From Novosphingobium ginsenosidimutans (GTDB lineage: Bacteria; Pseudomonadota; Alphaproteobacteria; Sphingomonadales; Sphingomonadaceae): a stretch of 64,000 nt of DNA. This document shows, piece after piece, positions 9,285 through 20,537 of the stretch (the first letter of the stretch is position 1; every line of letters starts with the position of its first letter). Under the pieces are notes generated by a model, which was not told where the DNA came from, did not search any database, and was given only the letters and a program-made list of their open reading frames with translations. The stretch spans positions 186,001 to 250,000 of the forward strand of contig NZ_CP042345.1 in assembly GCF_007954425.1 (NCBI RefSeq). Reading direction: 5' to 3'. Made by a program: the position numbers and the translations under genes.

Positions 9285-12110
9285 ATGGGTAACGAACTGC
9301 ACGATTTCCTGCCTGACGACCCGCAACCGGGTCCGTCATGGGCGCGCTCGAACTGGCCGCAGGTTGGCGGCACAGCCGAAGACGACCTGACCCAGGCGCT
9401 CGATCCCACCGCCATGCAGGTGGCGATCAAGGCGGCTGCAGCCAAGGCGGGCGCGGCGATGGATCCGCGCGCGATCGAAGTAGCTGCGGCGGATTCGATC
9501 CGGGCCATGATGCTGGTGCGCACCTATCGCGTGCGCGGCCATCTTGGCGCCGATCTCGATCCGCTGGGCCTGAGCCACCAGAACCTGCCGGCCGACCTTG
9601 ACCCGGCCTACCACGGCTTTTCCGGCGCAGCGCTGGATCGCAAGGTTTACCTGGGCGGCACACTTGGCCTCGAATGGGCCACGGTGCGCGAGCTGGTCGA
9701 TATCCTGAAGCGCAATTATTGCGGCAAGGTCGGCTTCGAATACATGCACATCGCCGACGTGGAGGAGCGCCGCTTCATCCAGGAACGCATCGAGGGCGGC
9801 GACAAGTCGATCGACTTTACCCCCGAAGGCAAGAAGGCAATCCTGGCCGCCGTGATCCGCGGTGAGCAGTACGAAAAGTTCCTGGGCAAGAAGTACGTCG
9901 GCACCAAGCGGTTCGGCCTTGATGGCGGGGAATCGATGATCCCGGCGCTGGAAGCGGTGATCAAGTACGGCGGCAGCCGCGGCGTGCGCGAGATCGTTTA
10001 CGGCATGGCCCACCGCGGCCGCCTCAACGTCCTCGCCAACGTGATGGCCAAGCCTTACCGCGTGATCTTCCACGAATTCTCGGGCGGCACGGCCAACCCG
10101 GAAGACGTCGGCGGATCGGGCGATGTGAAGTACCACCTTGGTACCAGCACCGACCGCGAATTTGACGGGATCAAGGTTCACATGAGCCTGGTGCCCAACC
10201 CGTCGCACCTCGAAACGGTTGACCCGGTCGTGCTCGGCAAAGTTCGCGCCCAGCAGGTGTTTCGCGACGACATTGGTCAGGGCAAGCACAAGCAGGTCCT
10301 GCCCGTCCTGATCCACGGCGATGCCGCCTTTGCCGGCCAGGGCATTGTCTGGGAATGCTTCGGCTTCTCGGGCGTTAAGGGTTACAACACCGGCGGCTGT
10401 ATCCACTTCATCATCAACAACCAGATCGGCTTCACCACCAGCCCGCAATTCTCACGTGGCTCACCCTACCCGTCGGATGTCGCCAAGGGCGTCCAGGCGC
10501 CGATCATCCACGTCAACGGTGATGATCCCGAAGCCGTGACCTTCGCCTGCAAGCTGGCGATCGACTATCGCCAGACCTTCGGCCGCGACATTGTGGTCGA
10601 CATGTGGTGCTATCGCCGCTTCGGGCACAACGAAGGCGACGAGCCGAGCTTTACCCAGCCGCTGATGTACCAGAAGATCCGCCAGCACCCCGGCGTGTCG
10701 AAGCTCTATGCCGACCGGCTGGTTGCCCAGGGCGTGATCGACAAGGATTGGGCCGGTGAGAACGAGATGCGCTTCACCCAGGTGCTGGAGCAGGAGTTCG
10801 ACGCATCGAAGGGCTACAAGGCCAACGAGGCGGACTGGTTCGCCGGCCGCTGGACCGGCCTCAACAAGCCGGCCGATCCGGAAACCGCGCGCCGCAACGT
10901 GGCGACGGGGATCGAGCAGAAGCTGTTCGACAGCCTCGGCCGCACGCTGACCACGGTTCCCGAAGGGCTGACGATCCACAAGACGCTGGCCCGCGTGCTC
11001 GATGCCAAGCGCGACATGTTTGCGACTGGCACCGGCTTCGACTGGGCGACCGGTGAAGCACTCGCCTTCGGCAGCCTTGCTTCGGAAGGCTACAACATCC
11101 GCCTCTCCGGCCAGGATTCTGGCCGCGGGACCTTCAGCCAGCGCCACGCGGTCTGGGTCGATCAGACCGACGAGCGCAAGTATGTCCCGCTTTCGACCGT
11201 GCCGCACGGCAAGTTCGAAGTGCACGACAGTCCGCTGTCGGAATACGGCGTGCTCGGCTTCGAATATGGCTATGCCAGCGCCGACCCGAAGACCCTGGTC
11301 CTGTGGGAAGCGCAGTTCGGCGATTTCGCCAATGGGGCGCAGATCGTGATCGACCAGTACGTAGCCTCTTCGGAATCGAAGTGGCTGCGCGCCAATGGCC
11401 TCGTCATGTTGCTGCCGCATGGCTACGAGGGCCAGGGTCCGGAACACTCATCGGCCCGGCTTGAGCGGTTCCTGCAGCTTTGCGCCCAGGACAACATCCA
11501 GGTCTGCAACATCACCACCCCGGCCAACTATTTCCATGTGCTGCGCCGGCAGATGCATCGCGGCTTCCGCAAGCCGCTGATCATCATGACGCCCAAGTCG
11601 CTGCTGCGCCACCCGCTGGCCAAGAGCGAGGCGAGCGACTTCGTTGGTGAGGGCCACTTCATGCGGATCCTGTCCGACATCAATGGCGCCGACGACGCGA
11701 AGACCCGCAAGGTCATCCTGTGCTCGGGGAAGGTCGCCTATGACCTGATGGAAGCCCGCGACGCCGCCGGGATCACCGATACCCAGATCATCCGGCTGGA
11801 GCAGCTCTATCCCTTCCCGGGTGAGCCGCTGGCCCTGCGCTTCTCGCGGATGAAGAACCTGGAAGAAGTGGTCTGGTGCCAGGAAGAGCCGCGCAACAAC
11901 GGTTCGTGGTTCTTTGTCGAACCGCTGATCGAGGAAGCCCTGACCGCAGCCAAGAGCAAGGTTGACCGCGCGCGTTATGCTGGCCGTACCGCCAGCGCCT
12001 CGCCGGCCACCGGCCTCGCCAGCCGCCACACCAGCGAACAGGGTGCCCTGATCGGCCATGCCCTTGGGACCTCGGTCCGCTCCGAAATCCGCCGGCAGAA
12101 GAAAGCCTGA
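9285..12110 (+). CDS. sucA: 2-oxoglutarate dehydrogenase E1 component
   Basis: 941 aa. The short N-terminal helix that binds the complex core is present (MGNELHDFLPDD). The thiamine-diphosphate region has 'GMAHRGRLNVLANVM' and 'FGHNEGDEPSFTQP'. The C-terminal transketolase-like domains have 'GYEGQGPEHSSARLERFLQL'. It decarboxylates 2-oxoglutarate and passes the succinyl group to the lipoyl arm of SucB. I choose ATG 9285, which has AGGA 9 nt upstream; the frame from 9234 adds a Pro-rich stretch with no support. sucB starts 12 nt downstream. Confidence 0.96.
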   Translation: MGNELHDFLPDDPQPGPSWARSNWPQVGGTAEDDLTQALDPTAMQVAIKAAAAKAGAAMDPRAIEVAAADSIRAMMLVRTYRVRGHLGADLDPLGLSHQNLPADLDPAYHGFSGAALDRKVYLGGTLGLEWATVRELVDILKRNYCGKVGFEYMHIADVEERRFIQERIEGGDKSIDFTPEGKKAILAAVIRGEQYEKFLGKKYVGTKRFGLDGGESMIPALEAVIKYGGSRGVREIVYGMAHRGRLNVLANVMAKPYRVIFHEFSGGTANPEDVGGSGDVKYHLGTSTDREFDGIKVHMSLVPNPSHLETVDPVVLGKVRAQQVFRDDIGQGKHKQVLPVLIHGDAAFAGQGIVWECFGFSGVKGYNTGGCIHFIINNQIGFTTSPQFSRGSPYPSDVAKGVQAPIIHVNGDDPEAVTFACKLAIDYRQTFGRDIVVDMWCYRRFGHNEGDEPSFTQPLMYQKIRQHPGVSKLYADRLVAQGVIDKDWAGENEMRFTQVLEQEFDASKGYKANEADWFAGRWTGLNKPADPETARRNVATGIEQKLFDSLGRTLTTVPEGLTIHKTLARVLDAKRDMFATGTGFDWATGEALAFGSLASEGYNIRLSGQDSGRGTFSQRHAVWVDQTDERKYVPLSTVPHGKFEVHDSPLSEYGVLGFEYGYASADPKTLVLWEAQFGDFANGAQIVIDQYVASSESKWLRANGLVMLLPHGYEGQGPEHSSARLERFLQLCAQDNIQVCNITTPANYFHVLRRQMHRGFRKPLIIMTPKSLLRHPLAKSEASDFVGEGHFMRILSDINGADDAKTRKVILCSGKVAYDLMEARDAAGITDTQIIRLEQLYPFPGEPLALRFSRMKNLEEVVWCQEEPRNNGSWFFVEPLIEEALTAAKSKVDRARYAGRTASASPATGLASRHTSEQGALIGHALGTSVRSEIRRQKKA

Positions 12111-12122
12111 GGAAGCATTACC

Positions 12123-13343
<1,221 letters not shown>

Positions 13344-13357
13344 GGGGTTAAACCGGC

Positions 13358-14020
13358 TTGCGGCAGCAGCTCTCCAACTGGTTCCGGGCCAAACGCGATC
13401 GCCTGCTGCGTCAGGTGATCGCCGCTGCCCCGCGTCGGGGCGAGACGCTGCAGCTACTCGATCTGGGTGGCCGCGCCTATTACTGGCGGCGGCTGGGAAC
13501 GGACTTCCTACGTGAGCACAAGGTCCATGTGACCCTGCTCAACCTGACCGACTTCGAGCTTTACGCGGGCGATGAAGATCCGACGCTGTTCACCTATCTG
13601 GTCGGTGACGCCTGCAAACTTGACCTGGCCGACAACAGCTTTGACCTGTGCCATTCGAACTCGGTGATCGAGCATGTCGGGCTGGCCTGGCAGATGGAAG
13701 CCTTTGCCGGCGAAGTGCGGCGGATTGCGCCAAGCTATTTCGTCCAGTCGCCCAACTTCTGGTTCCCGATCGATCCGCATTTCTGGCGCCTGCCGCTGGT
13801 CCACTGGACGCCCCGCCCGCTGCGCGCCCGGCTGATGCGATGGCTGCCGCTGGCGACGGCGGGCCGCGCGCCCGACATGATCAGCGCCTACCGCTTTGCG
13901 GACAGTTCGCAGATGCTAAGCAAGGCACAAATGCGCGCGCTGTTTCCCGATTCCCGCCTGCATGCCGAGCGCTTCATGCTGCTCGCCAAATCCTATACTG
14001 CCGTGCGGCTGGCCAAGTAA
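13358..14020 (+). CDS. Class I SAM-dependent methyltransferase, substrate unknown
   Basis: 220 aa. 'LQLLDLGGRAYYWRRLG' corresponds to motif I, and 'FDLCHSNSVIEHVG' is a motif IV-like segment typical of methyltransferase_11-type small-molecule or lipid methylases. The start is a TTG 9 nt after AAGGGG; the gene begins 14 nt after the sucB stop. It is inserted between sucB and lpd, so it is probably co-transcribed with the TCA genes, but nothing shows a role in the complex. Its GC content looks like its neighbours'. Confidence 0.8.
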   Translation: MRQQLSNWFRAKRDRLLRQVIAAAPRRGETLQLLDLGGRAYYWRRLGTDFLREHKVHVTLLNLTDFELYAGDEDPTLFTYLVGDACKLDLADNSFDLCHSNSVIEHVGLAWQMEAFAGEVRRIAPSYFVQSPNFWFPIDPHFWRLPLVHWTPRPLRARLMRWLPLATAGRAPDMISAYRFADSSQMLSKAQMRALFPDSRLHAERFMLLAKSYTAVRLAK

Positions 14021-14052
14021 GCCGCGGCACCTGAACGAAAATGGAAGTTGCC

Positions 14053-15447
<1,395 letters not shown>

Positions 15448-15536
15448 GCTGCAGCGCCGCGCCAACCCGGAAACCCCTGGAAGCCATTGCCATTTAAGCG
15501 CGTTTATGTCCCAATGCCTTGGCAAGGGGGCAGGCG

Positions 15537-17027
15537 ATGGCGCGTTGGTCACCATGGGGGATCGGATCGGCAGCACTGGCCGGCGCCCTTATGCTGGGCA
15601 GTTGCAACCAACTCCCGGAAGCGGAGCGCGGTGCCCCGCCCAGAGCCAATGACGCAATTGAACTCGAAGCGCAGAACTCGGTAATCGCCGTGCCGGTCGA
15701 GATCGGGCTCGACCAGATTCACGCGGCGCTCGAACGCGCGGTGCCACACCAGCTCTGGACCATCGACGAACGCGGCCAGACCTGCGTCGCCTCGGACAAG
15801 GTCAAGGTCCTGATCGTCAAGATCAAGACGCCGAAGATCAAGTGCGACCTGGTGGGAGAGGTAACGCGCGGGCAGCTGACCCTGACAGGAAAAGGCCGCG
15901 ATCTGGTCATCACCATGCCGATCCGCGCAACTGTGCGAGCAAAGAAGATCGCCGGGATCATCAAGCAGGAGACTGCCACGGCCAGCGCGCAGGTTCGCGG
16001 GATCGTGCGGCTCGACATGGGCTCCGACTGGTCGCCGCGCGGGCGGATTGACATCGACTACAACTGGACCCGCGAACCGGGGATCGATTTCCTCGGCCAG
16101 CGGATCAAGTTCACCGGCCCAGCCGACGCCAAGCTGAAGGGCGTGATCGCTGGGTTGGAGCGGACCCTGCCGGGTGAACTCGCCAAGCTGGGGGTACGGC
16201 AGCAGGTTGCCCAATCCTGGCGCCAGGCCTTCACTTCGCTCAACCTCAACCGCGCCAACCCGCCGGTGTGGATGCGCATCGCTCCGCAAGAGCTGCAGTA
16301 TGGCGGCTATGCCGTGCGCGGACGGCGGCTTATCCTTCGGCTTGGCATGGCGGCGCGGACCGAGACCTATATCGGGGCACAGCCGGAAGATCCCCCCGCC
16401 GTGCCGCTGCCCCCGGTCCGGCCGATGACCTCCGAGCCCGGCGCGATGCAGTTCTTCATCCCGGTCATCGCCGACTATGCCCAGCTTGAACCGGTGGTGC
16501 AGAAGGCGCTGGTCAAGCGCGCAGCGCGGCCGATTGAGCTGCCCGCCATCGGCCCGGTAAACGTCAAGTTCGGCAGGGTCACGATCTACGGCACCACCGG
16601 CAACCGGATTGCCGTGGGGGCCGGCTTTACTGCGCGCGATGCGGCCGGGCGGTTGCCCGAGACTGCGGGGACGCTCTGGCTGACCGCGCTGCCGGTCAAT
16701 CCGCCCGACAGCCGCGAGGTCCAGTTTCGCGAGCTAAAGGTTGCGGGCGTGACCAATGGCGCGGTGACCGACCTTCTGCTGCAGCTGGCCAATGCTCCGG
16801 CGATCTCGCAGACCATCGCTGGGACGCTATCGCAGAACTTCTCGCGCGATTATGACGCGTTGCTGGTCAAGATCGGCCGGGCGATCGATACCCAGCGCGA
16901 AGGCCGGCTCGTGATCCGCGCCCGGATCGACAATGTCCGCACCGAACCGCTCCGCGCCGCAGGACGCGGGCTTTACCTGCCGGTTTGGGGCACCGGGACA
17001 GCCGCGATCGAAGTCCAGCCGCGCTAG
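15537..17027 (+). CDS. DUF4403-family lipoprotein
   Basis: 496 aa with a lipobox near residue 22 (ALMLGSC). The mature part matches the layout of DUF4403 proteins: repeated beta-rich segments such as 'VIAVPVEIGLDQIHAALERAVP' and 'GGYAVRGRRLILRLGMAARTETYIG'. It probably sits in the periplasm and may bind lipid-like ligands in a tubular fold, but its role is unknown. ATG 15537 is chosen because AAGGGGG lies 6 nt upstream. It starts about 90 nt after lpd with no obvious terminator between, so read-through is possible. Confidence 0.75.
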   Translation: MARWSPWGIGSAALAGALMLGSCNQLPEAERGAPPRANDAIELEAQNSVIAVPVEIGLDQIHAALERAVPHQLWTIDERGQTCVASDKVKVLIVKIKTPKIKCDLVGEVTRGQLTLTGKGRDLVITMPIRATVRAKKIAGIIKQETATASAQVRGIVRLDMGSDWSPRGRIDIDYNWTREPGIDFLGQRIKFTGPADAKLKGVIAGLERTLPGELAKLGVRQQVAQSWRQAFTSLNLNRANPPVWMRIAPQELQYGGYAVRGRRLILRLGMAARTETYIGAQPEDPPAVPLPPVRPMTSEPGAMQFFIPVIADYAQLEPVVQKALVKRAARPIELPAIGPVNVKFGRVTIYGTTGNRIAVGAGFTARDAAGRLPETAGTLWLTALPVNPPDSREVQFRELKVAGVTNGAVTDLLLQLANAPAISQTIAGTLSQNFSRDYDALLVKIGRAIDTQREGRLVIRARIDNVRTEPLRAAGRGLYLPVWGTGTAAIEVQPR

Positions 17028-17096
17028 GGCCGCCCTTCCACACCAAATTGCAGGTTCGCCTTGCGAAAATCGCCGCGCGCGGGCCATAGGCTCGGC

Positions 17097-17798
17097 ATGG
17101 CTAGCCGCACGCTCATGCAGAACTATGCCCGCTGGCACATCTGGCTGGGCTGGCTGGTTGCCGTGCCGCTGCTGTTCTGGACCGTCTCGGGCCTGGTCAT
17201 GGTCGTCCGCCCGATCGAGGAAGTGCGCGGCCACACTCTGCATATCGAGCACAAACCGGTCCCGGTCCGCGTCCAGCTGGGCGGCGCGGCGGGTGACACG
17301 CTGATCCGGGAGGGCAAGATCCTCGACCAGCGCGGGCGCTCGGTGCTGATCGCCACTTTCATGGATGGCACGGTCCACCGTATCGACCTCGGCGCGCCGG
17401 GTCAGACCATGCTGCCCCCGGTTGATGCGGCCGAGGCCCGCGCCGCGGTGCGCCATGCGATCACGGGCGGGGACCAGGTCGCCTCGCTCAAGCTGTTCCC
17501 AGCCGAACAGTCGCCACCCGATTTCCGCAAGCCCATTGCCGCCTGGCAGGTCACCCTGGCCGATGGCACCCACGTCTATGTTGGCCGCGACACCGGCGAG
17601 ATCGAGGCGATCCGCACCGGTTGGTGGCGGTTCTATGACTTCATGTGGGGCCTGCACATCATGGACCTCGAAACCCGCGAGGATACCCACCATCCGCTGC
17701 TGATCGGCTTTGCCGCGCTGGCGTTCGCCTCGTGCCTGCTCGGCACGGTCCTGCTGTTCCGCCGCCGCCGCGCGATCAAGCGCACCGTGGCCAACTGA
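17097..17798 (+). CDS. PepSY-domain membrane protein
   Basis: 233 aa with a TM segment near residues 17-38 ('WLGWLVAVPLLFWTVSGLVMV'), a periplasmic PepSY-type region with 'WQVTLADGTHVYVGRDTGEI', and a C-terminal TM helix followed by a basic tail. The 'ARWHIWLGW...FWTVSGL' arrangement is typical of PepSY-associated TM (reductase/iron-uptake-associated) proteins. Such proteins often accompany siderophore systems; no such system is adjacent here. ATG 17097 is chosen over an upstream TTG. Confidence 0.7.
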   Translation: MASRTLMQNYARWHIWLGWLVAVPLLFWTVSGLVMVVRPIEEVRGHTLHIEHKPVPVRVQLGGAAGDTLIREGKILDQRGRSVLIATFMDGTVHRIDLGAPGQTMLPPVDAAEARAAVRHAITGGDQVASLKLFPAEQSPPDFRKPIAAWQVTLADGTHVYVGRDTGEIEAIRTGWWRFYDFMWGLHIMDLETREDTHHPLLIGFAALAFASCLLGTVLLFRRRRAIKRTVAN

Positions 17799-17847
17799 CG
17801 CCCACCGGGCTATCGTTTCATTTCTGCCAGATCAGGAGAATACCCCC

Positions 17848-18051
17848 ATGTCCAAGGCCCTCACCGTCAAGCTGACTGGCGATGAAATCGAAATGCTGGT
17901 CGACGCGCTCGAGGTCGATCTGGAAGGCTATGTCGAAGCCGCCAAGGAAGCCCGCGCCAACAACAAGCGCGACGACGTGAATACATTCACCGAAGCCGCC
18001 ACGCGGATCCAGGCGCTGATGACCAAGCTGCAGGATCTGATTGAAGACTGA
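17848..18051 (+). CDS. 67-aa acidic helical protein, unknown
   Basis: 67 aa, preceded by AGGAG at good spacing. Sequence (MSKALTVKLTGDEIEMLV...) predicts two or three amphipathic helices and no signal or membrane segment. I do not recognise a function. Its last codons overlap a possible TTG start of the next membrane-protein gene, which suggests one transcript from the PepSY gene through the TRIC gene. Confidence 0.7.
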   Translation: MSKALTVKLTGDEIEMLVDALEVDLEGYVEAAKEARANNKRDDVNTFTEAATRIQALMTKLQDLIED

Positions 18052-18853
18052 TCCGCGAGTGGGCCGCCGACTGCCCTCGCAAGCTGCCCTGGCGGCGCTG
18101 GTCTTGCCCGTGGCCGCCGGGCTGGCCTGGCTGGCGGTAAGCGGTGCGCCCATGGCCTGGCTAGCGGTGAACGGCGGAGCGCTCCTATTGGCGCTGTTGC
18201 TGGCAGTGCTGCTGCCTATACCACAAGACGAGCGTCGCGCCGCTTTGCTAGCGGCAAGCCTTGTGGCCGCATTGTTCGCAACGGCAATCGCTGGAACCTC
18301 GATTGACGGGGTCCGGCGCTGGGTGAGCCTCGGTCCGGTCAGCTTGCATGTTGGCTATCTGCTGTTGCCCTTGCTGGCAGTGCTCACCCCGCGCCTTCCC
18401 TCTGCCCCCGCGGTGGCACTGCTGGTCCTAGCGCTGCTGGCAACACTGCTCCAGCCCGACCGGGCGACGACCATTGCCCTTGTCGCAGTGCTTGCGGCAC
18501 TGGCCCATGTCCGCCGCGACCGGGCCAGCTTTGTTGGCCTCATTGTTGCCACCGCCGGGGGGAGCGCTGCCTTTGTCGCGCCCGACCCGCTTGCGCCGGT
18601 CCGCTGGGTTGAGGCTGTCCAGCGCGATGCCTGGCACGCCGCGCCGTTCGCTGGGCTCGCCTTGACCCTGGTGACGCTCAGCCCCTTGCTCTTGCTGAAA
18701 CAGGCTCCAACGCTCACCGCTTTTCTTGTTGGCGCGGGTCTGATGGCCTTCGCAGGTCCCTATCCCTCGGTCCTGATCGGCTATGGAGCCGCGCCGATCC
18801 TGGGCTTTGGCCTGGCTTTGGCGGCGCTGCGCTGCCAGAACCAAAGCCGATGA
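18041..18853 (+). CDS. Polytopic membrane protein with a SEDS (FtsW/RodA)-like motif
   Basis: 270 aa, about eight hydrophobic helices. The segment 'IDGVRRWVSLGPVSLHVGYL' resembles the FtsW/RodA signature in which NGARRW is followed by a LGP...QPSE loop. 'APDPLAPVRWVEAVQRDAW' recalls the SEDS extracellular loop that carries a catalytic Asp. The protein is much shorter than FtsW/RodA (about 370-400 aa), and the QPSE motif is replaced. It may be a degenerate SEDS relative; function is unknown. The start is either TTG 18041 or GTG 18059. It ends with an ATGA overlap into the TRIC gene. Confidence 0.6.
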   Translation: MKTDPRVGRRLPSQAALAALVLPVAAGLAWLAVSGAPMAWLAVNGGALLLALLLAVLLPIPQDERRAALLAASLVAALFATAIAGTSIDGVRRWVSLGPVSLHVGYLLLPLLAVLTPRLPSAPAVALLVLALLATLLQPDRATTIALVAVLAALAHVRRDRASFVGLIVATAGGSAAFVAPDPLAPVRWVEAVQRDAWHAAPFAGLALTLVTLSPLLLLKQAPTLTAFLVGAGLMAFAGPYPSVLIGYGAAPILGFGLALAALRCQNQSR

Positions 18854-19473
18854 GCACTGCGATCCCCACCTTGCCCCCGCTGTTCGACCTACTCGGCACG
18901 GCGGTCTTTGCCCTGACCGGGGCGCTGCTCGCAGCGCGCTTGCGGCAGACTTTTGTGACGATGAGTTTCTTTGCCTTGATCACCGGGGTCGGGGGCGGTT
19001 CGATACGCGATCTATTGATTGGGGCGCCGGTGTTCTGGGTGCGCGATCCGTGGGTCGCGCCGGTCTGCCTGGGGGTCGCGCTGCTGGCCTGGTTCACCCC
19101 GCGCAAATGGTGGGAAGGCACCCTGCTCGAATGGGCCGACGCGGCGGGCCTCGCCGCCTATGCCGTGCTCGGCACCGCGAAAGCGCTGGCTTATGGCCTG
19201 CCGCCGATCCCGGCCGTGTTGATGGGGGTGATCACCGGCTGCGTTGGCGGGATCATCCGCGATGTGCTGGCGGGCCGTCCCTCGATCCTGATGCGGCCCG
19301 AACTTTACGTGACCGCTGCTGCGCTCAGCGCCAGCCTTTGCGCATTGGGACAGATCATCGGATTGCCGCAGCAACTGTCCCTGCCGATCGCCGCCTTGGC
19401 CGGTTTTGCGCTGCGCGGCTGGGCGATCCATTCTGGCCTGGCACTGCCCGCCTATGGCCGGGACAAGCCCTAA
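18850..19473 (+). CDS. TRIC-family cation channel (YadS/UPF0126)
   Basis: 207 aa with seven hydrophobic helices arranged as two repeats. Each repeat has the family's glycine-rich signature: 'FFALITGVGGGSIRDLL' and 'VITGCVGGIIRDVLAGRP'. Members are trimeric intracellular cation-type channels in the bacterial inner membrane, with suggested glycine-uptake roles. The start overlaps the upstream membrane gene (ATGA). The stop overlaps, tail to tail, that of the convergent hydrolase within CTAA. Confidence 0.88.
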   Translation: MSTAIPTLPPLFDLLGTAVFALTGALLAARLRQTFVTMSFFALITGVGGGSIRDLLIGAPVFWVRDPWVAPVCLGVALLAWFTPRKWWEGTLLEWADAAGLAAYAVLGTAKALAYGLPPIPAVLMGVITGCVGGIIRDVLAGRPSILMRPELYVTAAALSASLCALGQIIGLPQQLSLPIAALAGFALRGWAIHSGLALPAYGRDKP

Positions 19474-20315
19474 GCCGGCGGCATGACCCGGTTGAGGAAT
19501 TCAATCACCGCGCCGTTGAACTCGTCGTTTTTGTCGCCGGCCACCATGTGACCGGCACCGCGGATGTCGGCAATCTCCAGCTTGGGAATGCGGCGGCGCA
19601 GATCGGCCACGCCGTCGTCATCGACAATATCGCTCTTCATGCCGCGCACCAGCAGGGTCGGGACCCGGTCGGTCCAGTCGGCTTCATCCAGCATGGTCAG
19701 CAGCTGCGATGGATCGGCGCGCTGGTCAGTCATCATCCTGAGGTCCCAGTGCCAATAATAACGCCCGTCGGGATGCAGCCGGAGGTTCTTGTTGAGGCCG
19801 GACAAGTCCTTGGGCCGCGGCCGGTCGGGGTAGTAGGCCGAAATCGCATCGGCTGCCTCTTCCAGGCTGGCGAAGCCCTGGGGATTGGCGGTCATGAACT
19901 CACGGATCTTGGCAACGCCCTTCATTGACATCTTCGGGACGATATCGACCAGCACCAGTGCGGCAACATCCATTCCCTTGCAGGTTGCCGCCAAGGCAGT
20001 GATCCCGCCGAGCGAGGCACCGACCAGCGCCAAGGGCTTTGATCCGACGGCGGCGACACAGGCAAGGTCGTCGGCCCGCTTGAGCAAGTCATAATCGCCA
20101 TCGGGTGACCAGTCGCTATCCCCATGCCCACGCAGGTCATAGTTGATCGAAAAGTAGCCGGCCTTGGCCAGCTGCTGTTCGGCCTTGTCCCACGAATGGC
20201 GGGTCTGCCCGCCGCCGTGGCCCAGAATGACCGTCGGCGCGCCTTTGGGGCCAGCCACGTCAGCCGTCAGGCTTAGCCCATCAGCAATTGGAATTCGGAT
20301 TGTTTCCCCCGTCAT
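19470..20315 (-). CDS. Alpha/beta hydrolase
   Basis: 281 aa from ATG 20315 (MTGETIRIP); an in-frame ATG at 20351 adds 12 residues. Oxyanion motif HGGG, nucleophile elbow GASLGG, an acid near 'VRGMKSDIVDDD', and catalytic His in 'GAGHMVAGD' make a complete triad. 'YDLRGHGDSDW' is typical of small-molecule esterases and epoxide-hydrolase-like enzymes. It follows P450 and rubredoxin genes on the same strand with no promoter-sized gap, so it may act on the P450 product. The substrate is unknown. Confidence 0.85.
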   Translation of the reverse strand: MTGETIRIPIADGLSLTADVAGPKGAPTVILGHGGGQTRHSWDKAEQQLAKAGYFSINYDLRGHGDSDWSPDGDYDLLKRADDLACVAAVGSKPLALVGASLGGITALAATCKGMDVAALVLVDIVPKMSMKGVAKIREFMTANPQGFASLEEAADAISAYYPDRPRPKDLSGLNKNLRLHPDGRYYWHWDLRMMTDQRADPSQLLTMLDEADWTDRVPTLLVRGMKSDIVDDDGVADLRRRIPKLEIADIRGAGHMVAGDKNDEFNGAVIEFLNRVMPPA

Positions 20316-20371
20316 GTTGCACGGGATGCCTGTGCCGTCAGAACGGGTCAATCATCATTTTAATCGAGCGA

Positions 20372-20536
20372 TTAATAATCCACCAGTTCGAAGTCCTGCT
20401 TCTCGGTTCCGCAGTCCGGACAGTACCAGTCCTCTGGAATATCCTCAAAGCGGGTGCCCGGCGCGATGCCCTCGTCCGGTAGGCCGAGCGTATCGTCATA
20501 GATGAAGCCGCAGTTGCGGCAGCGCCACTTGCGCAT
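20372..20536 (-). CDS. Rubredoxin
   Basis: 54 aa, beginning MRKWRCRNCGFIYDD and ending in DFELVDY. Four cysteines in two pairs (Cys6/Cys9 and Cys39/Cys42; 'CRNCG' and 'YCPDCG') form the rubredoxin Fe(SCys)4 site, with the usual 'GIAPGTRFEDIPEDW' between them. It is a one-electron carrier. Its ATG is separated from the P450 stop codon by a single nucleotide, so the two are translationally coupled. This makes it a candidate electron donor, or part of the donor chain, for that P450, where a [2Fe-2S] ferredoxin is more usual. No ferredoxin or rubredoxin reductase lies beside it. Confidence 0.95.
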   Translation of the reverse strand: MRKWRCRNCGFIYDDTLGLPDEGIAPGTRFEDIPEDWYCPDCGTEKQDFELVDY

Positions 20537-20537
20537 C

